DNA of 64,000 nt from Tetraselmis striata (taxonomy: Eukaryota > Chlorophyta > Chlorodendrophyceae > Chlorodendrales > Chlorodendraceae), in contig VCJN01003009.1 in the NCBI GenBank assembly GCA_006384855.1, positions 62,001 through 126,000 on the forward strand, read 5' to 3'. The position numbers were made by a program, and so were the translations under genes. Shown piece by piece: positions 29,948 through 40,000 of the stretch (positions are counted from its first letter, which is position 1; every line of letters begins with the position of its first letter). Below the pieces are notes generated by a model. That model saw only the letters and a list, made by a program, of their open reading frames with translations. It was not told where the DNA came from and did no database searches.

Positions 29948-30934
29948 ATGATAAGCCGCATCCTCGTCGACTTGGCCGAGCGGTCGCGGGGGCAGATGTA
30001 CGACTTCGCGTTCGACATGGGGCGGGGCCGGCTGAACGAGTACGCCGGGAAACTGGTGCGGTTCGGCCTGGAGTGGATTACGCCGGTCGTGGGGTCTTCG
30101 AACGGCGCGTCTTTCGGACAGAACACCTCGCGGCCGATGTCGGTTCTCCTGACGTGTTCCTCCTTTCCCGCGATCAACTCCCACAAGGCGTGGAACCAGG
30201 CGAACAAGGACCCGGTGTTGGCGCTGCTCCCCTCGGCCAAGCAGACGGCGTACTACGGGATCATGGCCGACACGCCGTACCTCCAGTCGACCGCTTGCGG
30301 CGGGATAACCCTGGGCGACAATTTGGCGACGCTGGGCGAGTTGCAATTCAGAATGTACGAAACCCAGACCCTGGTGTTCACGGACGTGTACCCGTGGACT
30401 CCTGCCGACAGCTTGGATTTCAGTTTCAGCTTGGTGTTCTGGACCGACGAGCCGGAGCGCCCGATCTCGCAGAGCTTTTACCACCTGTGGGTGTCGAGCG
30501 GCCAGGCGACCCCCGTGAGCGGCAACTCGGGCGTCGTGCGCGTCGCCTTCGACTTCAAGACGTTCGAGATGGATCGCACGAGCCCCTGGAGCGTGGCGGT
30601 GAGCTACGTGAGCCCGGTTCACGTGGACCGCTCGGTCGGCAGTTTGCCCGCGGGCCTGGTCGTGGCGACCCCGAGCTTCGCGATCGATCGCCACCAGAGC
30701 CGCAACGTGCTGGCGTACCTCCCGGGGACCAACGACGAGGGGGGCGAAAAGTATTTCGGGTACAAGCAGACCATAAAGCCGGTGTGTAGCGACACCGTCG
30801 GGATTCCCATACGTCCGCCTCTGGACCATATGGGGTTCCTGACGCTGGAGCTTCGGGACGCCGTGACGTACGCGATCGTGACGGACGCTTCTCATTACAC
30901 CGCGTGTTTCACGTTTTACCGATCGGGATCCTGA
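29948..30934 (+). CDS. Probable penton / minor capsid protein
   Basis: 328 residues, starting 40 bases after the capsid stop. No domain is certain, but the sequence is strand-rich (FRMYETQTLVFTDVYPW; SLDFSFSLVFW; VVRVAFDFKTFEMD). It ends with a short strand pair (TYAIVTDASHYTACFTFYRS). In PLVs and virophages the gene beside the major capsid protein commonly encodes the single-jelly-roll penton that closes the vertices. Size and position fit. Assignment rests mainly on location. Confidence 0.5.
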   Translation: MISRILVDLAERSRGQMYDFAFDMGRGRLNEYAGKLVRFGLEWITPVVGSSNGASFGQNTSRPMSVLLTCSSFPAINSHKAWNQANKDPVLALLPSAKQTAYYGIMADTPYLQSTACGGITLGDNLATLGELQFRMYETQTLVFTDVYPWTPADSLDFSFSLVFWTDEPERPISQSFYHLWVSSGQATPVSGNSGVVRVAFDFKTFEMDRTSPWSVAVSYVSPVHVDRSVGSLPAGLVVATPSFAIDRHQSRNVLAYLPGTNDEGGEKYFGYKQTIKPVCSDTVGIPIRPPLDHMGFLTLELRDAVTYAIVTDASHYTACFTFYRSGS

Positions 30935-30996
30935 GGCGGTTCTTCAAGAACGCGGGGCCGGGCGTGTTTTTCGGGTTCCAATATTAAAGGAATTGA

Positions 30997-31548
30997 ATGA
31001 TGCGCCACACTTTCGGGACATCGGAGTCGGCGATCGAGTTTCCGGGCGGGGCGATCGAGATGGGGATGGACACTGGGGACGTTCGGATGGTTTTCCTCGA
31101 GATGTTCGGGAAGGGGTTCTCGTTCGCGACGGATAGCATCGAGCCGTCCGTGGCCGCGTTCACGCTTTCCGCGGGGACGCCGGCCTTCACCCGGATCGAC
31201 GTGGGGATCGACGCGAGCGACAACGACGGGGTTCAGAACATGATCCTCCTGGTGTCGGACACGCAGACCACCGCGCCCACCTCCGCGGAGATCAAGGCGG
31301 TGGGCGTGTCCCTCGGGGGGTCGACCCAGGCGTACGCGGTCACGGGGCTGGAGCCCGACACGACGTACTACGGGTGGTTGTTGGCCCGCGACGGGAGCGG
31401 CAACGAGAGCGCGGTGACCGCGTCCACCCCCGCGAGCCTCGCGACCGCGGCCGACACGGCGCCGCCGACGCTGGACGCGTTTTCGCTGTCGGGCACGACC
31501 TGGTCGACCGTGGACGTGACGTTGTCCTTCACGGATCTTGTGGCATAA
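30997..31548 (+). pseudogene. N-terminal part of an FN3-repeat adhesin, cut by an insertion
   Basis: 183 residues. Residues 50-145 form one complete fibronectin-III-like repeat (EPSVAAFTLSAGTPAF ... GLEPDTTYYGWLLARDGSGN). A second repeat begins (PPTLDAFSLSGTTWSTVDVT) and stops after LSFTD, where the frame runs into TTGTGGCAT and a stop. The missing half of that second repeat opens the protein at 32285. So this was most likely one gene with the 32285-33544 sequence. The last residues (LVA) are encoded by the promoter motif of the next gene. Confidence 0.65.
31538..31546 (+). promoter_or_regulatory. TTGTGGCAT motif at the left edge of the inserted cassette
   Basis: TTGTGGCAT followed by AAGAGCAA and the ATG at 31555. 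Same core as the motifs before 28297 and 28675. It lies exactly where the FN3 repeat breaks off, so the inserted pair seems to have brought its own viral-type promoter. Confidence 0.5.
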
Positions 31549-31554
31549 GAGCAA

Positions 31555-31773
31555 ATGAGTAACTCGGTTGTTCTTATGAACATCCACCAGTTCAGGTCGA
31601 ACGCGCCGACCGTCGCGTCGTTCGTGGGGCGGAACACGCTCCTGGGGTTCACGAGCTCGGTGCGGACCAATTCCCTGGGCCACGAGGTGTCCGAGATCGC
31701 GAGCCGGCGGAGCGTCGATCTGGATTTCAGCGATCCCTCGGTTCACGGTCAAATTTTATTCCGAGACAAATAA
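31555..31773 (+). CDS. Unknown small viral protein in inserted cassette
   Basis: 72 residues (MSNSVVLMNIHQFRSNAPTV ... GQILFRDK). No membrane segment and no motif I recognise. The gene ends directly against the ATG of the next gene (31774), so the two form a tight pair and may act together. Composition is similar to neighbouring viral genes. Confidence 0.5.
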   Translation: MSNSVVLMNIHQFRSNAPTVASFVGRNTLLGFTSSVRTNSLGHEVSEIASRRSVDLDFSDPSVHGQILFRDK

Positions 31774-32280
31774 ATGAGTACCGGTTCGGGTTCCGACGCC
31801 CACGCCAGTATCGACATCGATAACCCTTTGCTCCTTCGGTGGCGCGAGATGTCCCGAGCTCAGCGAACGCTTCACGAGAACGCTTACCGATACTTCAAGA
31901 AACGGTACGATGGGGTGATATACAGCAACATTCTGATAAGTTTGGTGGTCGGGTGCGTGAATATCGTTTTCGGGATCAAACACACCGGCGAGATCGGGAT
32001 AGCCGTCACCGTTTCGGGGTGTCTGAGCCTCCTCGCGGGGGCCGTTACGAGCGTGTCGAATGCCATGGGGTGGTCGGAGCGTTACAACAAGCACGACGAG
32101 GTTTCCACGAGGTTCTCCGAGCTGGTCCGGGAGATAAACATGGAATCGTTTTTGGGCACGCTGGACGACGGGACGTACCGCGACATGTCCGACTTCATAC
32201 GCCACGTCGCCAGCGACATCACGAGGCTCGAGGAAAGGGCGCCCCAGGTGCCGAAATGCCTGGAAAATCGCTCTTCATAA
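31774..32280 (+). CDS. SLATT-like two-transmembrane protein
   Basis: 168 residues. An amphipathic N-terminal helix region (LLLRWREMSRAQRTLHENAY, then RYFKKRYDGV) is followed by two hydrophobic helices. These are IYSNILISLVVGCVNIVFGI (about residues 49-68) and GIAVTVSGCLSLLAGAVTSV (about 75-94). A long charged helical tail follows ([17 protein letters not shown]). This W-x-x-x-S-x-x-Q-x-x-H ... two-span ... charged-helix layout fits the SLATT domain. In bacteria SLATT proteins are predicted pore-forming effectors of anti-phage systems; related proteins occur in large algal viruses. Here it may act on the host membrane or on rival viruses, but that is inference. It is the second gene of the cassette that splits the adhesin. 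Confidence 0.5.
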   Translation: MSTGSGSDAHASIDIDNPLLLRWREMSRAQRTLHENAYRYFKKRYDGVIYSNILISLVVGCVNIVFGIKHTGEIGIAVTVSGCLSLLAGAVTSVSNAMGWSERYNKHDEVSTRFSELVREINMESFLGTLDDGTYRDMSDFIRHVASDITRLEERAPQVPKCLENRSS

Positions 32281-32284
32281 AGAA

Positions 32285-33544
32285 ATGAGCGGGTTCTCGG
32301 AGATCCGCCTGTACCAGAACACCGCGAACACCGTGCCGACCGGGACGTACACGGTCGTGACCTCGGATTTTATCGATTCCGCGACGGCCACCATCGCCCA
32401 GAACGCGAGCTACGAGTACGAGGACGGGCAAAAGACGGTAAGCGGCCTGTCGCCGGGCACGGCCTACTGGTTTTGGGTGGAATTGATCGACTCGGCGGGT
32501 AACTCGAGCGGGATCCAGCCGATCGGGAGCCAGGAAACCCCCTCCGTGACCGCGATCGACGGGTCGCTGGCGACGGTAACCTCGACGAATCCGACCTTTG
32601 ATAAGGACCAGTTTTCAGCGGATTACATATTCGACGGGAGTTTCCTGTGGGACAACCACATATTTGCGAGCCCGGAGAACACCCCTCCCGTCACGATCAC
32701 GTTCACCCTGAGCGAGCCCAAGAAGATCGTGGGGTTTCGGGTGTACTCCGCCACGAGACTCACCGAAAACGAGCCCCATAGCTTCCCCGGGACGGTGACA
32801 TTTTATCGGGGCGTAACGGAGCTGGTGAGCAAGTCGCTCCAGCCCGGTGATTGGGCGGTTGGGGAGACGAACGCGGGGGCGACGGTCATGCGAAACGATT
32901 ACGCGGACGTGTTTTTCGAGAACACCCAGGCCTCGAGCAGCTACGCGATCAACTGCACGTGGTATACGGGAAACCTGTCCACCCTGATCACCATCGTGGA
33001 GCTCGTGCTTTACGAGGGCGTGAACCCGCTCCCCATTCCCGCGCTGACGGATTACGCCGACCAGGGATACACCGTCACCGAGTCGGGCAACGCCGCTGTG
33101 AACTATTTAGGTTGGCGAGCGTTCGACAGGATAAGCGGCGCATCGTTTGAGGCGTGGGTGGCCGATCCCAATGAGACCGTGCCACATTTCCTTGGCGTTC
33201 AACTTCCGGGGACCGCCACGGTCACCGGCGTACGGCTTTGGAATACGGAAGCATGGGATCACTTGTTGGTGAGGTTTTGCAAGGTCCAAGGATCTCACGA
33301 CGGCTCAAACTGGGACACCCTTGCCGTTTTCACGAACATGGTGTACACCGTGATCCCCTCAGCGGACAAAGCGACAAACACCTTGTTCCAGGAGGACTTT
33401 GATTCCGATGATATCCCCACGGACGCCGCCTACCTCTTTCAGGGAACCGTCACAAACACCGTGTCGTACTCTCATTACCGCATTCTTATGGATGTTGACG
33501 AAGGCCCGCCCCCCCGGTTCAGCGAAGTCGTGTTCCTCGCGTGA
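32285..33544 (+). CDS. C-terminal part of adhesin: half FN3 repeat plus two discoidin-like domains
   Basis: 419 residues. It opens in the middle of a fibronectin-III fold (SGFSEIRLYQNTANTV ... LSPGTAYWFWVELIDSAGNS). Two beta-sandwich domains of F5/8 type C (galactose-binding-like) character follow. The first is about residues 95-255 (FDKDQFSADYIFDGSFLWDN; KKIVGFRVYSATRLTE). The second is about 260-419 (YLGWRAFDRISGASFEAWVA; LGVQLPGTATVTGVRLWNT; RFCKVQGSHDGSNWDTL). Such domains bind glycans, so it is a candidate cell-surface-binding protein of the virion. The missing first half of the FN3 repeat is at the end of 30997-31548. Confidence 0.65.
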   Translation: MSGFSEIRLYQNTANTVPTGTYTVVTSDFIDSATATIAQNASYEYEDGQKTVSGLSPGTAYWFWVELIDSAGNSSGIQPIGSQETPSVTAIDGSLATVTSTNPTFDKDQFSADYIFDGSFLWDNHIFASPENTPPVTITFTLSEPKKIVGFRVYSATRLTENEPHSFPGTVTFYRGVTELVSKSLQPGDWAVGETNAGATVMRNDYADVFFENTQASSSYAINCTWYTGNLSTLITIVELVLYEGVNPLPIPALTDYADQGYTVTESGNAAVNYLGWRAFDRISGASFEAWVADPNETVPHFLGVQLPGTATVTGVRLWNTEAWDHLLVRFCKVQGSHDGSNWDTLAVFTNMVYTVIPSADKATNTLFQEDFDSDDIPTDAAYLFQGTVTNTVSYSHYRILMDVDEGPPPRFSEVVFLA

Positions 33545-33607
33545 CTTGGCACATGAAAACTTTTTCAAGGTGTGGTATGTTTCACATAACCTATGAGATC
33601 CCGATGT

Positions 33608-34104
33608 GTTTCGGACAGGAAAACGTTTTTTTGTGGGGATATTCATGAAAAAGTGGTGTATAATACGGGAGTTCTTAAGAACCTGAACCCGAAACGGTGC
33701 GCCGCCTGTGTTTTCGCGACATTTTGTGAGTAAATCAGGCGGTGCAGCGAAGTGGTGTATGTTCTGAACGCCCAAAAACACCCGAAAAAGCGATACGGTA
33801 CGCCTTTCATTAAGAAACCATCCAGAAACGCTCCTGAGGCGGTATATATAGTCACGAGAAGGGGCATACGGTACCGCCTGAATGTCGGTTTCGGATAAAA
33901 CATGTTCAAGAAGGTACACCGTATCGCTTTTTTCGGGTTCTGGAGGCCCCAAAATTATACACCACTTCGCTACACCGCCTGATTTACTCTCAAAATGTCG
34001 CGAAAACACAGGCGGCACACCGCTTCTGGATATTTTGCTTCCAGAACTACCGTATTATACACCACTTTGGATGAATATCCCATCAAAAAACGTTTTCCTG
34101 TCCG
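33608..34104. repeat. Large imperfect inverted repeat (~200-bp arms)
   Basis: 33608-33816 and 33903-34104 are inverted copies with scattered differences. They share GACAGGAAAACGTTTTTT, GGGATATTCAT, GTGGTGTATAATACGG, GCCTGTGTTTTCGCGACATT and GAGTAAATCAGGCGGTG. The centre holds a smaller inverted repeat AGGCGGTA/TACCGCCT (about 33837-33885). Each arm also carries two copies of AAGTGGTGTAT. It could be the fused ends of a linear viral genome, an origin, or an inserted palindromic element. Open frames across it are chance. Confidence 0.85.
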
Positions 34105-34144
34105 GAACACCACCAGAACGCCACCAGAACTCCTCCAGATCTGA

Positions 34145-34357
34145 TCAGTTTCGCCGCGGTTTCTTGGCCCCTCCGGGCGCGGCGGCTGATCCCGCCCGTT
34201 TGCGGTCCGCCTTTTGCCTCTTGGCGCCTCCCGGGCGGTCGCCCGTGCCCGCTCGCTTGCTCCCGCTGTGTTTCTTGTTGGCGAAGTTGCACCCGGGCGG
34301 CCCGATCGCGGGGAACTGGTTGCCAGCTGAACACCTGGTCATCTTGTTTTTCACCAA
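34145..34357 (-). CDS. Possible small basic protein at the right edge of the provirus
   Basis: 70 residues (MVKNKMTRCSAGNQFPAIGP), with a Lys/Arg/Gly-rich second half (KRAGTGDRPGGAKRQKADRK; APGGAKKPRRN). The composition suggests nucleic-acid binding. No family recognised. Start could also be the Met at 34342. It lies just outside the large inverted repeat, on the opposite strand to the adhesin. Confidence 0.35.
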   Translation of the reverse strand: MVKNKMTRCSAGNQFPAIGPPGCNFANKKHSGSKRAGTGDRPGGAKRQKADRKRAGSAAAPGGAKKPRRN

Positions 34358-36616
34358 GAAAAGCGTTCCCGTTCCGGATGATTCCCGTATCCCGAATCAG
34401 GGCGTTCTGGAAGACCTTCTGGTGCCCTAGCGGTACGGGTTAGCGGCAATCCCCGAATCCCCGATTGGCCTCCCGGTCGCAGTATATACTGTTTTTGTCT
34501 GGAGCACCGGGGTGTACAGTCAGCAGGGATTGGCCGTCAAGAGCTTAAGGGAAGTGCATTTTAACGGCCCGGGGTACCCGTACCGGATCCACGGACTGAC
34601 GTATTTCGGGAGAAATCATGGTGCTGGTGCTATAGTCGCCAGGGTACAGGTACGACAGCCTGATACGACCCGCGCCGTCGTAGAGACGCTGCAAGGGTTT
34701 CACTGGTGCCAGTCCTGTCCCCGGGGGCGGGAAAAAATAACGACCCGCGCCGTTGTATTCGTGGTCAGTGCCGTATTCGTGGGCAGTGCCGGGCGGTATT
34801 TTGATGGCGGTTTTTTAGACGGTAATCCAACAGTGCTGGACGAATAAATCCAATTGCAATTACCTGTAAGGATTTCCGCCTAGAAATACCTCCACGATGA
34901 ATAAGCGCACTAGAAATCCTTATAAATAATGGTGTGAATCACAGATGCCACCAGTAAATCTCAAATCCACCGCCAAAACCAGTAATACAAGCGCATGCTG
35001 GTACGAGTACCTGTACCGGCGGTGCCGTACCGAAGCAGGTCATCCTCGGTACATACGAATGCATTTAAGGGGGGGCGCTCTATCGTCGCTGATGCTAAGC
35101 ACCAGTAGCACAACCGAAGACAGCCGCAGCTGCTCGCCAGCGGCAGCAGTCATCACAGCTTGCACGATGTCGCAGCGCTAAGGTGGCTACAGGCGGACGC
35201 AACAGACTCATCATCGCGATCCTTCTGGCTGCAGAAGTATCGTCATCGCGTTCGGCACCTCTGTCGTCATCGGGACTCCTCGCGCCAGGACGACGATCGC
35301 GTTCAGTCGTCATCCTTTTCGGCTTTTCTTGCCTCTTCGTCGACCACCTCCGTTAGCTCAATTCGACGTCCGAGACTTTAAGCCGCATATCAGGTACGCC
35401 AGCTACTCGGAAAAGGTATACTAAGCTTGTGCTATTGATATGTTATTGTACACCCGATGACGGCGCGGTAACGGATCGAATCGATTTCGAATTTGTTTGC
35501 TGCGCCGATCTGATGCGACGTATTTGTGTTTAATATTCGGCGCGAACTTCTGGGGCTGTTGCCTTTTTCGCATTGCCTACAGTCGCTACATTACAGCCCC
35601 GCTACTCAAACCGTGGCGACCATGCTATTCGACCTTTCCCCCTGTCTAAATTCTATCCGTCGACCCGTGCGTCGGCGTCATTCAATAATCTTTGGCGCCG
35701 ACGACGATGCGCGCCCATGGCACTGCGTCTAGCTACGCGAACGTATATTCCGACGACGAATAGCTCTGCTGATGCTGCTGTGTCAACTAATTATGATTCC
35801 GGCGCCAGCGGCGATGTAACCGCAGACGGCATTCCGCGAAGAAGGACGGTTGACGCAGCAATCGGGCAGTCACCCCCCCCCCCCCCCCCCCCCGCCCCTT
35901 CCACCATTCTGCGAGTTTCGCGATATATCATATCTGCCGGGGAGGATAACATAGATAGCAATATTAGAAATTCCACTACGAGGAACGACGAGTCCCAGTC
36001 TCAGTAGTACGACGACGACTGTCTTGCTCCTGCCCGGACGACGGAAACGAATACGCTCGGCATCAAAGGTATACTGCCAGGACTATCAAGCTGGAATCAG
36101 AAATACCGTCTGTCCCATTGCAGTGACATCATGCGATGCAATAAATAAGACTGCCGCCATCAACATCATCCCTGCAAAATGATAGCCTAATTGCGCGCCC
36201 ATCCGAAGCATATCTGGCATATGCCATCATCCCCAGCCAGACGCTGCATTCTGCCGTCATTGAGCTGCAATTTCGCAGTGAGAATCGCTTTCACTAGAGA
36301 TATTTACACGCTCGCTCGCATAGCCGTGCTGATGGAGAACTACTTCGGCCATTGGCACCTCCGTATCGGATCATTAAAGGTTCGACGGCTTCGTTTCGGC
36401 TCGTCTTACTGATACGACGTCAATATGGACTTTGAACGTGTTATCATTTACGCATTGACTGCCCTTTGACATCAGGCTGCACAATACTCCCACTCGTTAC
36501 AGCTATCGTCGACAGCCCGACAGTCACGCACCAGGGCTGCGAACCGCCATTGTCACTTCTGGAACAACTACCAAGGGCCCGAATCGCGTTGTCCCGGACA
36601 AACTGGACGACTGCGA
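34358..36616. other. No gene recognised
   Basis: No convincing coding region or RNA gene. A C21 run lies at 35873-35893. Several frames of 60-140 codons exist but have no domain, splice support or sensible composition. The right provirus/host junction should be near the start of this stretch. Confidence 0.45.
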
Positions 36617-36760
36617 TGGCATCACGACATGGCCTCATGGCGAAGGCATCAACTCCGAGTTGTAACGCCGTTACTGCGGCGGCAATTCTCCTTCTCATGC
36701 TGACGCTAACTGGATTCAACCCGCCGCGGTTAAGCATGGCTACTGCCGACTCTGCAGCAG
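36617..36760 (+). CDS. Possible signal-peptide exon of the chitinase gene
   Basis: An ATG at 36617 starts 48 codons with a typical signal peptide (NAVTAAAILLLMLTLTGF). The exon ends at a plausible donor (GCAG|GTATGA). It lies just upstream of the mature-protein exon. The phase (0) does not fit the best acceptor at 37018, so a small intervening exon or another acceptor is required. I keep it separate for that reason. Confidence 0.35.
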
Positions 36761-37018
36761 GTATGAGAATCTCACGCATTGCATTTTTGTGTTAATGCTC
36801 AAACATGCTTGTATGTGGATTATTCGACGCGGCCTAACAACATAGGCTGCTTCTTCATGCATATGCATCCGCAGTTGTGCATCGTTATTGCGCAGTGCAC
36901 CATTGCGGCACTGGCGTAATACTGGTTTGTGCTACCAGAAAGTCTGGCTGATTATAGTCGTCCAGACTCAAGAGAAGCTCATACACCTCTTTGATATTAT
37001 GCCCTAATGCTGATACAG

Positions 37019-40000
37019 GGCATACCAGCAGTAGCACCCGCTGTGGCTCCTCCTGGATTGATGCCAACGGCAAGTGCGGCGACACTTGTGCCATCAATGA
37101 TGATTGCCCAGCGGAAGGCGAGGCTTGCTTCGCCGACCTGAATACCGCCCCCTGCAGCGGCGCCTCCCCAGCACCCAGTCCTACCCCGCCAACCAGCGGC
37201 GGCAGCAGCACCATCCGCTGTGGCACGTCCTGGATTGAAGCTGACAGAAGCTGCGGCAACACCTGCACCACTGATGGCGACTGCGCGGCGCAAGGCGGAG
37301 CATGCTATGCCGATCTCAGCACCGCTCCCTGCAGCGAAGGCTCCACCCCTTCTCAAACGCCCAGTCCGACCCCGCCAAGCAACGCCATTCGCTGCGGAAC
37401 CTCCTGGAATGACGCCAACAGCAATTGCGGCACCATATGCGTCACAAACGAGGACTGCACAGCGCAGGGCGAGGCATGCTACACAGATCTCGGAATCTCC
37501 CCCTGCAGCGGAGGACCCACCGCATCACCAACACCCAGCCCCACCCCTTTCCCGACTCCCAGCCCCACGCCTTCCCCCACAACCAGTCCCACCCCTTCCC
37601 CGACTCCCAGCCCCACCCCCTCACCAACGCCCAGCCCCACCTCATCCCCCACTCCTTCCCAGACCAGCGCACCACGCTGCGGAGCGGATGATTCGCCATG
37701 CCCAGAAGACAGCCCCTGTTGCTCAGTGGATGGCTACTGTGGTTTCGGTGATGGCTTTTGTGGAGAAGGGAAATGCCAGTCCGGGGCTTGCGACATCATC
37801 CCAGAAACTCCATGGGGTGTATGCGGAAGCGAGTTCCCGGGGATCATTTGCCCTGAGCACGCCCCCTGCTGCTCCCAGTGGGGTTACTGCGGGTCAACCG
37901 AGGAGTATTGCGGGGCTGGATGTCAGGCCGGATGCCCGGACGACGAGGGGGAGCAGCAAGTGACGATCACTATGGAAGGAGCTGCTGTACTCGGAGGCTA
38001 CATGCAGGGCGCTGACCCGGAGCTGGATCGCTTGCTGGATTCACTGCCGGAAGGCGCCGAGGCGTCACCCCAGCAAGACGAGGAGATCCGTTCTCGGCTC
38101 CTGGGCGTCTTTGCTGGCGAAGGAGGCCTTGCTCGGGTGCAGCGGCTAGTGTTGACCAACCCTACCTTCCGGATGTATCAACGCAACCTTGCTGCTGGTA
38201 AGTTCATCTGAGCCCGGAACATCCTTTCTGTACCGAGCTAGTGCATGTAGTTTCTTAGCGTCGTTTCGTAGGTTCGTAGCGTAGTTTCTGTAGCGAGCTG
38301 TGTGCACGGGCAAGGCTGCGGCGACCTGAAGGAGCCTGAACATTCTCACACTCCTAACTTTACGTTACGTTCTGTGACACGCAGGGCTCCGAGAGGGTGC
38401 TTGTCAGCTGGTCAGTCTTCCCAACTCCAAGATTCCAGAAAGCACACGCAGCTGCCTCTGCACCGGCAGTGACGATGTGTTTCTGCACTGCGAGCTGCAA
38501 CTTGAGAAGCTGCTCACCGCGCCAACTGCGGCCCCGGATAGCACCCGGCGCCACCGCCGCCACCTTGCGACTACCTCTGGTCCAGCAGCCTCCAACAACA
38601 ACTTTTCCATGACAATCGGTGGGCGAAACAAGGGATCGTCCGCAATCGACTCTCCGCTCGCCAAGCTGGCGCGCAAGATGCTTCAAACCGTCTCTGGGTC
38701 TCCGCCGCCACCCTCTGACGACGACGACGGCGGAATCCAGGGCGTCTGCGAAGGCGGCAATCCTATCGAGTCCCTGAAACAGTTGACCAGCTTCTTTGCT
38801 TTCGACTGGGACTCCCCGCCGCCCGAGACAGCGTGTTGCGGCATCGAGCAGTGCTTCCCTGTGACGAAGCCTCCCGTCCTCGACCTGTGCTTGAGTGCGG
38901 AGGTTTGTGTTCCACCGGCCATAGCTTTTGGAGAGCTTGCCGGAGTTGCACTCTGCCCAGATGGAATCCCGGACGACATCGAGGAGGGGCTGGCCAGTGG
39001 CTTGTGCACAATGCTGGAAGACAAGACGAGGCAGGCCATTGTCGCCCAGGCGAAAGAGTTTGAGATCACTCTCGCAGCCAAGCTGTGCATTGGAGGCTAC
39101 ATATTAGACAAGCTCCCCGGATGGTTCCTTAAGGCTTTGGATTGGCTTGGCATTGATTTTTGCTTTGCTGGAGCCCAACTCCGCTACCAGCCGATGACGG
39201 GCTTCTTCCGCGCCGAGATATGGGCGAAATTTGGTGGCTCTGTGCTTGGACTCAAGGTTACCCTCGCCATCGAGGCCCAGCTGAGCGACACCACCAAGAA
39301 TAAATACGACCTCTGCAGCAGTGCCACATGCAGCGAGGAGGAGTTCTGCCGCATGTGCGCGGGGGAGGAGCGCGGCACAATTGAGCTCAAGGTTTCCTAC
39401 CTGGTTCTGCGATCCAAATCCTGGGAGTGGTCGATCGGCGACGGTGATCGCGATGGTTGCTGCGGGGGCGGCGCCCTGAGCGAAGGAGACCGTGAGGAGG
39501 TGATGGACGCGCTGCGTGAGACCAACTCCAGCACCATCCTGCTCTCCCAGCAGGGCGACGAGACTTGGGAACCCAGCAAGCTGTACAAGTGGAACGACTT
39601 CCTGGCGGCGTTGGACACGGTGTCTACCACCGGCATCGGCGAGGAGCTGTTCTGGCTGGGCGACGACAGCGCGAACGGGCTCGAGTATGGGCTGGTCAAC
39701 GTGGCGGCGTTCCTGGCGCAGAGCATGAAGGAGACCATCATGTTCGACGCGTGCGACGAGAACAGCTGGGATAGGGACAGCGACCCAAAGTACTCGGCAG
39801 CCAATGCATGCGGCCAGCTGGGCCAGAGCTACCAGGACTACAAATGCAAGGCCGAGGAGGCGCACATGGCCTGCGCGGTGGACCCCGATATGGAGATTCG
39901 CGGCAAGACACACGCCACATGGTGGGGCGCCCCTCCGCCCCTCTTCTGCGCGCCGCGGTCCAAGGTCCCCAAGGCGCCAAAGTGGAACTACCTCACCCCA

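Larger units (their letters stand above)
15307..34357. mobile_element. Integrated polinton-like virus (PLV), about 19 kb
   Basis: The block carries the core PLV genes: double-jelly-roll-type major capsid protein (28675-29907), A32-like packaging ATPase (26961-27683), probable penton (29948-30934), primase-helicase (16549-19599) and tyrosine recombinase (20373-21584). Genes are densely packed and intronless, with minus-strand genes on the left and plus-strand genes on the right, diverging at 26751-26769. Size and content fit PLVs, which are DNA viruses of algae and other protists. No terminal inverted repeats were found at the outer edges, so the limits are those of the recognised genes. A large palindrome sits at the right end. 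The integrase, the adhesin and the fibre are interrupted, so the copy is probably not fully functional unless the shifts are sequencing errors. Confidence 0.88.

Noticed and set aside
28678..30895. Long minus-strand frames opposite the capsid and penton genes
   Set aside because: Shadows of the plus-strand genes; no motifs and arginine/valine-rich mirrored composition.
33359..34018. 219-codon minus-strand frame across the palindrome
   Set aside because: It runs through both the end of the adhesin gene and the inverted repeat, and has no recognisable features.
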